From Nitrospira sp. (GTDB taxonomy: Bacteria; Nitrospirota; Nitrospiria; Nitrospirales; Nitrospiraceae): DNA of 6,783 nucleotides. Made by a program: the position numbers and the translations under genes. Of the stretch, positions 1-6,596 are shown piece after piece (position 1 is the first letter of the stretch; every line of letters begins with the position of its first letter). The stretch lies in assembly GCA_016873525.1 (NCBI GenBank), contig VGXD01000112.1, positions 1 through 6,783 of the forward strand, written 5' to 3'. The notes under the pieces are model-generated. The model was not told where the DNA came from and ran no database searches. It was given only the letters and a program-made list of their open reading frames with translations.

Positions 1-79
1 AGCCCGGCTTCGGTTTCTTCTTGGCTAAATCGTAGGGCCGCCCAAGATAGAAGACCCCGAGTTTTTCAAAGTCCTGCAT
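1..79 (-). CDS. 5' end of a probable HerA-like/DUF87-type ATPase (partial)
   Basis: Only the first 26 codons lie in the window; the gene continues past base 1. The ATG at 79-77 is preceded by GAGGTG at a 6-nt distance, a good ribosome site. The peptide begins MQDFEKLGVFYLGRPYDL and continues with a lysine/proline-rich stretch. This resembles, from memory, the N-terminus of bacterial HerA-like ATP-binding proteins, which carry a P-loop a few dozen residues further on; that motif is outside the window, so the family call is an inference. The start lies 124 bp downstream of the DUF486 stop, across a heptamer repeat array, so co-transcription is possible but not shown. That the frame is coding is fairly likely; the identity is only moderately supported. 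Confidence 0.5.
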   Translation of the reverse strand, partial: MQDFEKLGVFYLGRPYDLAKKKPKPG

Positions 80-155
80 TGCGAACACCTCAATAGAAGA
101 GCTGATGGCGTTTTCAAGAGCATAGGGCTGGCGGCATATCGCAGATGTCCGATTG

Positions 156-197
156 CCGGCGCCATAAGCCATTCGCCATCGGCCATTTGCTCTTTGC
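156..197 (-). repeat. Degenerate 7-bp tandem repeat array, left of the DUF486 gene
   Basis: Read on the minus strand from base 197, the sequence falls into consecutive 7-mers in exact register: GCAAAGA, GCAAATG, GCCGATG, GCGAATG, GCTTATG, then a weaker GCGCCGG. Each starts with GC and most end in ATG or AGA. It starts 7 bp after the DUF486 stop codon and is inverted relative to the array at 554-602 on the other side of that gene. Confidence 0.7.
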
Positions 198-203
198 TTC
201 CCA

Positions 204-533
204 CTACCATTCCTTGAAGATGAAGAACACTGCGCCGACCATCATCGCAAAACCGGCCAGGTAGTTCCATTTCAGCGGCTCTTTCAGATACCAGACCGAA
301 AACCCGCAGAACACCACCAGCGTGATGACCTCCTGGATCGTCTTCAACTGAGCGGCGGTGAACTGATAATGCCCGATGCGATTGGCCGGCACCTGGAAAC
401 AATATTCCACGAAGGCAATCCCCCAACTGACCATGATCGCAATCCACAGCGGCGACTCTTTGTACTTCAAATGCCCGTACCAGGCCATCGTCATGAAAAT
501 GTTCGAGATCGTCAGCAACACAATCGTGCGCAT
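204..533 (-). CDS. DMT-family (DUF486) small membrane protein
   Basis: A 109-residue hydrophobic protein with about four predicted membrane segments (roughly residues 3-18, 28-44, 60-80 and 86-106), ending FFIFKEW. The overall sequence (MRTIVLLTISNIFMTMAWYG at the start, an IQEVITLVVF segment, then a lysine-rich loop before the last helix) matches the DUF486 group of the drug/metabolite transporter superfamily. These are about 110-residue inner-membrane proteins of unknown substrate. The ATG at 533 is chosen over the upstream one at 578 because GAGAGG sits 6 nt before it and the extra 15 residues would be read from the heptamer repeat array. The start and ribosome-site region is duplicated as decayed fragments at 1271-1337 and 2079-2166. 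The gene is flanked by inverted heptamer arrays. Family call is firm; function is unknown. Confidence 0.88.
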   Translation of the reverse strand: MRTIVLLTISNIFMTMAWYGHLKYKESPLWIAIMVSWGIAFVEYCFQVPANRIGHYQFTAAQLKTIQEVITLVVFCGFSVWYLKEPLKWNYLAGFAMMVGAVFFIFKEW

Positions 534-553
534 GGGATTCCTCTCAGAGAAGA

Positions 554-602
554 GCTGATGGCTGATAGCAAATAGCAAAGAGCCGACGGCTGATGCCCGC
601 GG
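554..602 (+). repeat. Degenerate 7-bp tandem repeat array, right of the DUF486 gene
   Basis: Starting at 554 the plus strand reads as successive 7-mers: GCTGATG, GCTGATA, GCAAATA, GCAAAGA, GCCGACG, GCTGATG, and a divergent CCCGCGG. The register is exact over at least six units. It begins 21 bp upstream of the DUF486 start codon and is inverted relative to the array at 156-197. The same unit types recur at 2167-2222. Confidence 0.75.
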
Positions 603-609
603 CCATACA

Positions 610-638
610 AGTGTAGGGACCTAAAGGCAGTGTGACAG
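610..638 (-). promoter_or_regulatory. Possible promoter for the DUF486 gene
   Basis: On the minus strand CTGTCA (638-633) and TACACT (615-610) are separated by 17 bp, each matching the sigma-70 consensus at four of six positions. Transcription would begin near 603 and the leader would include the heptamer array. There is no independent support, so the call is weak. Confidence 0.3.
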
Positions 639-657
639 AACAGGGTCGATTCGTCTG

Positions 658-921
658 CTACCGCGCAATTGCTGCCGCGCGCCGTTTGGCACGTCGGGGC
701 GAGCGTTTTGTCAAGTCGGTGCTCTGTCGAGCGACTTTGATCAGCGAACTCAGCGCATCATTGACGGCTCGTTCGGTCGGGAACGCTGCCGCCACATTCG
801 GCTTCAGTAGTACTAGGTTTGTACCTGCCTGATAGGCCTTCAAGTACTTGCCTCGCACCCCCTCTCCAATATCTTCTCGCCGATACCCTGAACGCAGTTC
901 GTCTTTTCTAGCCTTCTTCAT
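658..921 (-). CDS. Antitoxin-like protein paired with the BrnT-family toxin
   Basis: An 87-residue protein beginning MKKARKDELRSGYRREDIG, followed by VRGKYLKAY and TNLVLLKPNVAAAFP, with an AVNDALSSLI helix and a very basic tail (about residues 68-87). This matches a widespread group of small hypothetical proteins that follow brnT-like genes; it is not the classical BrnA sequence type. The ATG at 921 has GAGAGG 7 nt upstream, which is why it is preferred to the ATG at 936. It lies inside the 3' end of the restored brnT frame (14-nt overlap), so the two genes were built as a translationally coupled toxin-first pair. The presumed role is to neutralise the upstream RNase toxin and repress the operon. 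The antitoxin frame is intact although the toxin frame is broken. Confidence 0.72.
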   Translation of the reverse strand: MKKARKDELRSGYRREDIGEGVRGKYLKAYQAGTNLVLLKPNVAAAFPTERAVNDALSSLIKVARQSTDLTKRSPRRAKRRAAAIAR

Positions 922-1182
922 AGATAGCCCTCTCATGCCTTGTCATGGGACGCGCGTTGATGATTCGTGTCTTTTGTTGCGTTCCGTATGCGCAACGACC
1001 AGCAACCGATTCGCCCGTGACGATCCGAAGGTCAGAAAGCGCGACTCATGTTCCGAATGATCCGGGTCTGAGAACGTGATCGCCAGGGGATCCCCGAACA
1101 CTGTCGCCGCTTCCTGAAACGAAACGCCATGCTTTTTGACATTGGCGGACGCTTTCCTCTCGTCCCAGTCAAACTCCATCAT
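908..1182 (-). pseudogene. brnT: BrnT-family toxin, frameshifted
   Basis: BrnT proteins are small ribonuclease toxins with a RelE-like fold. The N-terminal part is typical: MEFDWDERKASANVKKHGVS, then FQEAATVFGDPLAITFSDPD, then RFLTFG and LLVVAHTER. As read, the frame runs from 1182 to a stop at 943 (79 aa) with a non-family tail, HESSTRVP. The missing family C-terminus lies in the -1 frame directly after: TRIINARPMTRHERAIYEEG, ending at a TAG at 910-908 just past the antitoxin start. One extra A in the A4 run (plus-strand T run at 972-975) would rejoin the two parts into a 91-residue protein of normal length. This is either a true recent inactivating deletion or a base-calling error. The start is ATG at 1182 or 1179. 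Confidence 0.8.
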
Positions 1183-1196
1183 ACAGGTCTCGTCCC

Positions 1197-1250
1197 GCTA
1201 GAGTCATAGCGCACAAGCACGAGCATAGTCTCCCTCGACAGCCGATGCAA
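1197..1250 (-). promoter_or_regulatory. Predicted promoter and upstream block of the brnT module
   Basis: On the minus strand TTGCAT (1250-1245), a 17-bp spacer and TATGCT (1227-1222) form a plausible sigma-70 promoter; the leader to the brnT ATG is about 35 nt and holds GGGACGAG. The -35 element and spacer match the block upstream of the DUF433 module (1943-1965) at 20 of 23 positions. A GCTAGAGTC element and a short inverted repeat, GCTA/TAGC, lie at 1197-1210, the likely operator counterpart. Confidence 0.5.
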
Positions 1251-1270
1251 TCGCCCCCGGCTCATCTCGA

Positions 1271-1337
1271 CAGGCCATCGTCATAAAGAGTTCGCCATCG
1301 TCAGCAACACAATCGTATGCATCGGTTCCTCTCCAGA
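1271..1337 (-). pseudogene. Decayed 5' fragment of a DUF486 gene (copy A)
   Basis: This segment aligns with 481-548 of the intact gene, including a 20-base identical block (1297-1316 against 508-527), the start codon (ATG at 1322) and its GAGAGGAA ribosome site. Read from 1322 it gives MHTIVLLTMANSL and then a stop, because one base is lost relative to the intact gene. Past 1271 the similarity stops, so only about 17 codons remain. It lies between the brnT upstream block and the 3' end of the DUF5615 gene. Confidence 0.75.
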
Positions 1338-1355
1338 AAGGTGTGCATGACTCCT

Positions 1356-1706
1356 TTAACCGACATTTTCAGCGAGCGACAGAACTAAAAGAGATGCTCG
1401 CGAGTCAGATTCAAAAATTTCGATCTCCGCTCTTCGACTTTGCAGGAAATGAAGAATGGCCTCCGTCCCGGCGTTCCCGACCGACAGCCAGATGACCTTA
1501 GGCGGAGCACCGTGGAGAAAACTCAGTTGACGAAAATCATTGTCCTTGGAGACGATCGCGTACCCCTCGCGCCGTGCCAGCTCCCAGATCGCAGCGTCCG
1601 TCGCACCACGCAGGCCAAGCGCACGGATATGGACACTGCCTGGATACTGGGCCTCGAGAGTTTGGACGAAGGAGGGGCTGAGGTTCTCGTCAAAAAGCAG
1701 CTTCAC
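1356..1706 (-). CDS. DUF5615 PIN-like toxin
   Basis: A 116-residue protein with the hallmarks of the DUF5615/PIN-like family: MKLLFDENL at the start (acidic D6), an ALGLRGATDAAIWELA segment (D37, E42), and VSKDNDF (D55, D57), giving the cluster of acidic residues expected of a metal-dependent nuclease fold. Length is normal. The start codon is GTG at 1706-1704 and overlaps the stop of the upstream DUF433 gene in a GTGA tetranucleotide, so translation is probably coupled. DUF433-DUF5615 pairs are a recurrent predicted type II toxin-antitoxin arrangement; toxin activity here is inferred from the family and the pairing. The coding sequence stops 18 bp from the DUF486 fragment (copy A). Confidence 0.85.
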   Translation of the reverse strand: MKLLFDENLSPSFVQTLEAQYPGSVHIRALGLRGATDAAIWELARREGYAIVSKDNDFRQLSFLHGAPPKVIWLSVGNAGTEAILHFLQSRRAEIEIFESDSRASLLVLSLAENVG

Positions 1707-1930
1707 GTCGCCGAAGAGCTCGCGAGCCGACGCTCACGCTCGGCAGCAAAAGCGAGACTGGCACGGATGTCTTCTGCGGTGAGGTCGGGAAAGTCGGCAA
1801 GGATCTGGGCTTCGGTCATGCCACCGGCGAGGTATTCGAGCACGTCGTAGACCGTAATGCGGGTTCCCTTGATGCAAGGCTTCCCGCTCCGAACTTCCGG
1901 ATTGACGACAATGCGATCCTGCCAGCGCAT
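1703..1930 (-). CDS. DUF433 antitoxin
   Basis: A 75-residue protein with the DUF433 signature RSGKPCIKGTRITVYDVL (residues 14-31), followed by LAGGMTEAQILADFPDLTAE and a charged helical tail. DUF433 proteins have a winged-helix-like DNA-binding fold and are the usual upstream partner of DUF5615 toxins, so a neutralising and autoregulatory role is likely. The ATG at 1930 is the only start that preserves the family N-terminus (MRWQDRIVVNPEV). No ribosome site lies at a normal distance: GGGAGG is 13 nt away and inside the predicted promoter, and the predicted transcription start falls on or next to the ATG, suggesting a leaderless message. The stop overlaps the toxin GTG. Confidence 0.87.
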   Translation of the reverse strand: MRWQDRIVVNPEVRSGKPCIKGTRITVYDVLEYLAGGMTEAQILADFPDLTAEDIRASLAFAAERERRLASSSAT

Positions 1931-1965
1931 GGCTAGAGTCTAGCCTCCCTCGACAAACGATGCAA
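1931..1965 (-). promoter_or_regulatory. Promoter and palindromic operator candidate of the DUF433-DUF5615 module
   Basis: On the minus strand TTGCAT (1965-1960), a 17-bp spacer and TAGACT (1942-1937) form a sigma-70-like promoter; the start codon follows the -10 box by only 6 nt. A perfect palindrome, GGCTAGA-G-TCTAGCC (1931-1945), spans the -10 box and abuts the ATG, which is where an autoregulating antitoxin would be expected to bind. The -35 and spacer sequence is shared with the brnT module. Confidence 0.5.
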
Positions 1966-2056
1966 GCATCTCTTGGGATCGGCTCAGGTACAAGCCTTTT
2001 TCGTCGGCCATGCCCTCATGCTTTCAAGAGAGCCCCTCCCGTCGGGGACATGGAAA

Positions 2057-2079
2057 AACTCCCGATCCCTTAATTTCTC
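2057..2079 (+). repeat. REP-like short repeat, copy R1
   Basis: Contains ACTCCCGATCCCTTAATTTC. It is nearly identical to 2276-2298 and 2985-3007, all in one orientation, and abuts the end of the DUF486 fragment B. Such sequences resemble the short repeats associated with REP-associated tyrosine transposases (RAYTs); that link is an inference, and no transposase is present here. Confidence 0.6.
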
Positions 2080-2166
2080 TTCAGATGCCCATATCAAGCC
2101 ATCGTCATGAAGATATTCGAAATCGTCAGCAACATAATCGTGCGCATGGAGGCCTCACAGAGAAGA
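2079..2166 (-). pseudogene. Decayed 5' fragment of a DUF486 gene (copy B)
   Basis: Closely resembles 473-553 of the intact gene. From ATG 2147 it reads MRTIMLLTISNIFMTMA and then TGA in place of Trp18 (2096-2094), continuing in frame as YGHLK before the similarity ends at the REP-like repeat R1. The similarity also extends upstream of the start codon through the AGAGAAGAGC sequence and into the adjoining heptamer array, so the copy included the flanking repeat and not only coding sequence. Confidence 0.8.
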
Positions 2167-2222
2167 GCAGATGGCTGATAGCAAAGAACCGATGGCCGAT
2201 CGCTGATGGCCTATGGCTGAGC
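2167..2222 (+). repeat. Degenerate 7-bp tandem repeat array beside DUF486 fragment B
   Basis: Eight successive 7-mers in perfect register from 2167: GCAGATG, GCTGATA, GCAAAGA, ACCGATG, GCCGATC, GCTGATG, GCCTATG, GCTGAGC. It corresponds to the array at 554-602 and has the same position and orientation relative to the DUF486 start, but the unit order differs after the second unit, as if units had been gained or lost. Confidence 0.75.
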
Positions 2223-2275
2223 CTCGGCCCAGGTACCAGCTTTGCCCCCTACCTTCGGAGACTCCGATAGCCGGC

Positions 2276-2298
2276 AAGACTCCCGCCCCCTTAATTTC
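2276..2298 (+). repeat. REP-like short repeat, copy R2
   Basis: Contains GACTCCCGCCCCCTTAATTT, matching R1 and R3. It lies about 80 bp past the 3' end of the ParE-like toxin gene. R1 and R2 are each preceded by a GGCYCAGGTAC block 50-80 bp to the left, suggesting a composite repeat. Confidence 0.6.
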
Positions 2299-2378
2299 TT
2301 TCTCTCTCGCTCCGGGGCTGGCGCCGAGGTGCTCGACCTGGCACAAGCTGTCCGCCAGCAGGCAAATAGGATGCCGAC

Positions 2379-2633
2379 TTAGCCAAGAATCCTGTCGTAG
2401 GCCGCATGGGTTCCGATCCAAAACCAGACAAGTCCATCAGGAGCTTCAACTGCAAGTGCGCGATAATGATCTCCCACTCGGACGGACCAATAGCGGCCAA
2501 CCTTCTTGAAGTGAAGCGACGGGTGACGTGAATCGCGATTGAGCAACTCGTACGCACGATCGGCGAGCTGCTGAGTCTCGGGCGGCAGAGAGCGGTAACA
2601 GGCCCAGAAGTCAGGCGAGGCGTGGTGAATCAA
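2379..2633 (-). CDS. ParE/RelE-family toxin
   Basis: An 84-residue protein of the size and layout of the RelE/ParE toxin superfamily: an N-terminal helical region (SLPPETQQLADRAYELLNRD, residues 15-34), HPSLHFKKVG (37-46), then the beta strands YWSVRVGDHYRALAVE (48-63, with R52, Y57 and R58) and LVWFWIGTHAAYDRIL (68-83). Family members inhibit gyrase or cleave mRNA on the ribosome; which applies here cannot be told. The start codon is TTG at 2633-2631, overlapping the antitoxin stop as TTGA, so it probably depends on coupled translation. I see no strong ribosome site of its own. The antitoxin-first order is typical. Confidence 0.83.
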   Translation of the reverse strand: MIHHASPDFWACYRSLPPETQQLADRAYELLNRDSRHPSLHFKKVGRYWSVRVGDHYRALAVEAPDGLVWFWIGTHAAYDRILG

Positions 2634-2830
2634 AGTTTGGTGGATTTCCCGGCCGCATGCTCGCGCAATGCCCGTTCCGCGAGCCCATCCAACTTGCCGG
2701 CCGCGACATCTTGCTCAAGTTGCCGATCCCAAACTTCCCAATCGTACGCAAGAAACCAACCACGAAATGCCGCAAGCTCCTCACGAGAGAGATCTTTCAC
2801 TTGTCGCTCGATGCTCTCGATGTCACTCAC
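2630..2830 (-). CDS. Antitoxin partner of the ParE-like toxin
   Basis: A 66-residue acidic, helical protein: SDIESIERQVKDLSREELAA at the N-terminus, an FRGWFLAYDWEVWDRQLEQD segment (residues 22-41), then LAERALREHAAGKSTKL. This pattern belongs to a common group of small proteins encoded just before ParE-like toxins. The GTG at 2830 is chosen because GAGAGG lies 7 nt upstream and the family similarity begins there; an upstream ATG at 2893 lies above the predicted promoter and would add an unrelated 21-residue leader. No DNA-binding domain is evident in so short a protein. It probably wraps the toxin in the manner of other ParD/RelB-type antitoxins. Confidence 0.8.
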   Translation of the reverse strand: MSDIESIERQVKDLSREELAAFRGWFLAYDWEVWDRQLEQDVAAGKLDGLAERALREHAAGKSTKL

Positions 2831-2857
2831 AACGACACCTCTCAATCGACCGGATGA

Positions 2858-2886
2858 AGTATACCACGCATAGCGCGATGGGCCAA
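2858..2886 (-). promoter_or_regulatory. Promoter of the ParE-like TA module
   Basis: On the minus strand TTGGCC (2886-2881), a 17-bp spacer and TATACT (2863-2858), with a TG dinucleotide one base ahead of the -10 box (extended -10). The predicted start near 2851 gives a leader of about 20 nt with a good ribosome site. It supports the GTG 2830 start. Confidence 0.6.
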
Positions 2887-2984
2887 CAAACACGGGTCTC
2901 CAGGCCCCTACGGGACAGCACTCTCCCCCGCCCCTCCAACACGGGTAGGCAGGACGGGCGCTGAGATGATCGAGAGCAAGAAAA

Positions 2985-3007
2985 GACTCCCGACCCTTTA
3001 ATTTCTC
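2985..3007 (+). repeat. REP-like short repeat, copy R3
   Basis: Contains GACTCCCGACCCTTTAATTT, the best match to the consensus of the three copies. It sits between the promoter of the ParE-like module and the 3' end of the HNH gene, so R2 and R3 bracket that TA module. Confidence 0.6.
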
Positions 3008-3033
3008 CCTAAATAAGTTTTGACAGTCAGCGT

Positions 3034-3729
3034 CTACTCAATCCGATCGTGTTTGGCAAGGTTGTGGCGAGCACAAAGAAGTTGCACATTCTCTGAAACC
3101 ATAGAGGTGCCACCTCGCGAGAACGGCAGTACATGATCGAAGTGCAACTCGTCGGTCGCTCCGCACATCACACATTTACCACCGTCTCGCTTCCAAACCT
3201 CAAGCTTGATGGGCGTCGGGATAACTCGTCGCCTTGTTGACTCTCTTGGTGGTGGAACGTCGAAGTCCTCCTCGCCCTCAACTGCGGCAAGTCGAAACTT
3301 AAAAACGTTCCGTCCGTTGGATATCTCACGCCATGAGTCAATCAAATGGAATACACCGTTATAGGACCATATCCCTTGTCGAAGTTTTTCATAGATGCGT
3401 ACACGTTCGGGCGAACGACGTCCAGCTTTGAATTCCTGGACAGCTTTATGGAACAGACCGTTCTGGGTCAACCGTCCATTCTCTGAGAATTCAGGTTGAT
3501 CCACGGCCTTGGGATTAGGGCCGTCTTTGGTGCGTAGCGCATCATGGCCCTCATAGATGACCACAGAACCTTCCTCTTCGAGCCGGTCGTCATACGGAGC
3601 ATTGGTTCGCAGAGACATAAGGATGACAGAGTGATTGTTACCAAGACCGAAGTTCATACCTCGCTGCAGGCTGACTTTCTCTCGCGCGCACATATCGAGG
3701 TAAGCGATAATTTCGTTGGCCATGCTCAT
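3034..3729 (-). CDS. SRA-like domain and HNH endonuclease fusion, probable modification-dependent restriction enzyme
   Basis: A 231-residue protein in two parts. Residues 20-150 have the SRA/YDG pattern: RGMNFGLGNNHSVILMS (23-39), YDDRLEEEGSVVIYEG (46-61), a central NGLFHKAV segment, ERVRIYEKL, then YNGVFHLIDSW and VFKFRLA. Such domains bind DNA with modified bases by flipping the base. Residues 172-231 form a clear HNH nuclease: KLEVWKRDGGKCVMCGATDE, H199 in the HFDHVLPFSRGG motif, N214 in SENVQLL, and CARHN (219-223); C186, C189, C219 and H222 are likely zinc ligands. SRA-HNH proteins (for example of the ScoMcrA type) cut methylated or phosphorothioated DNA; the substrate here is unknown. 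I prefer ATG 3729 (or 3723); the GTG at 3873 would add 48 low-complexity residues absent from such proteins. The ribosome site is weak. Confidence 0.8.
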   Translation of the reverse strand: MSMANEIIAYLDMCAREKVSLQRGMNFGLGNNHSVILMSLRTNAPYDDRLEEEGSVVIYEGHDALRTKDGPNPKAVDQPEFSENGRLTQNGLFHKAVQEFKAGRRSPERVRIYEKLRQGIWSYNGVFHLIDSWREISNGRNVFKFRLAAVEGEEDFDVPPPRESTRRRVIPTPIKLEVWKRDGGKCVMCGATDELHFDHVLPFSRGGTSMVSENVQLLCARHNLAKHDRIE

Positions 3730-3755
3730 CAGTGATTGCCTGCTTGGTTCTAGCG

Positions 3756-3780
3756 GCTGAGGGCCATGAGCGCCATCAGC
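3756..3780. repeat. Hairpin upstream of the HNH gene
   Basis: Arms GCTGAGGGC (3756-3764) and GCCATCAGC (3772-3780) pair at eight of nine positions around a 7-nt loop. It lies 27 bp upstream of the HNH start and on the minus strand includes a GCTGATGGC motif recalling the heptamer arrays. It has no T run, so it is not a convincing terminator. Confidence 0.5.
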
Positions 3781-3822
3781 TGCCCTTTCCTCTCTTTTTC
3801 TTAAATCGCGGGTGGACGGGAT

Positions 3823-3867
3823 GGACGCTGAGGCTGGTGGCCTAGCGCAAGCTGCCCGCCGGTAGCC
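3823..3867 (+). repeat. Dispersed repeat, second copy of 2321-2363
   Basis: The segment ending GCGCAAGCTGCCCGCCGGTA aligns with 2341-2363 (GCACAAGCTGTCCGCCAGCA) at 18 of 23 positions, and the preceding GACGCTGAGG matches GGCGCCGAGG. Similarity between those two parts is poor. It could be an old dispersed element or a chance match of GC-rich sequence. Confidence 0.4.
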
Positions 3868-3911
3868 GAACACAGTGCCTCACGCCGTTCTGTTATTCCG
3901 ATAAGGCGCGG

Positions 3912-3948
3912 GGCCAACAGTATGATGTTATTGGCCACCTGACATCAT
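3912..3948. repeat. Two interleaved inverted repeats downstream of uvrA
   Basis: GGCCAA (3912-3917) pairs with TTGGCC (3931-3936), and ATGATGT (3922-3928) pairs with ACATCAT (3942-3948); both have 13-base spacers. Each arm set lies partly within the loop of the other, so they are mutually exclusive hairpins or a pseudoknot in RNA. The element begins about 35 bp after the uvrA stop. It lacks a U tract and may be a 3'-end structure or a protein site. Confidence 0.5.
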
Positions 3949-3983
3949 CGCATTAGGACACAGCCGAACGCGCCAGCCCGTCG

Positions 3984-6518
<2,535 letters not shown>

Positions 6519-6543
6519 ATAAGCTAAGCCTCTCAGCGGCGGA

Positions 6544-6552
6544 ATTATAACA
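6544..6552 (-). promoter_or_regulatory. Extended -10 promoter of uvrA
   Basis: The minus strand reads TGTTATAAT at 6552-6544: a perfect TATAAT with the TG of an extended -10 element. No good -35 box is present at 16-18 bp. The start would be near 6537, giving a leader of about 20 nt that contains the ribosome site, and it rules out the longer uvrA start at 6590. Confidence 0.6.
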
Positions 6553-6596
6553 CAGGGGGGTGATGGCGTATGAACGCGTAGCTGACTCACTCTGGG

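Larger units (their letters stand above)
1931..2378. other. 448-bp gene-free segment between TA modules
   Basis: I see no convincing gene here; the open frames across it are made of repeats. In order it holds the DUF433 promoter/operator, a GGCTCAGGTAC-type block (1981-2000), REP-like copy R1, the DUF486 fragment B with its heptamer array, a second GGCCCAGGTAC block (2226-2245), a short perfect palindrome TCGGAG-A-CTCCGA (2255-2267), REP-like copy R2 and one copy of a 40-bp dispersed repeat (2321-2363). Confidence 0.7.

Noticed and set aside
25..447. 140-codon minus-strand frame across the DUF486 gene
   Set aside because: It overlaps the DUF486 gene and the heptamer array in a different frame; the product has no membrane pattern or family feature.
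156..602. CRISPR array
   Set aside because: The repeats are 7-bp, directly adjoining and degenerate, with no spacers of constant length and no cas genes nearby.
943..1010. Programmed -1 frameshift joining the two halves of brnT
   Set aside because: The zero-frame codons around the A4 run do not form a good slippery heptamer, since the slipped pairing mismatches. A simple deletion or read error explains it better.
2010..2270. Plus-strand frame of 86 codons
   Set aside because: It consists of translated REP-like sequence, antisense DUF486 fragment and heptamer repeats. The similar peptide at 369-575 reflects the DNA duplication, not a protein family.
2622..2964. Three plus-strand frames opposite the ParE-module antitoxin
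   Set aside because: All are antisense to a well-supported antitoxin and its promoter and have no ribosome site or family similarity.
3730..3873. 48-residue N-terminal extension of the HNH protein from GTG 3873
   Set aside because: The extension is low-complexity, crosses a hairpin and a dispersed repeat, and is not expected for SRA-HNH proteins. ATG 3729 or 3723 fits better.
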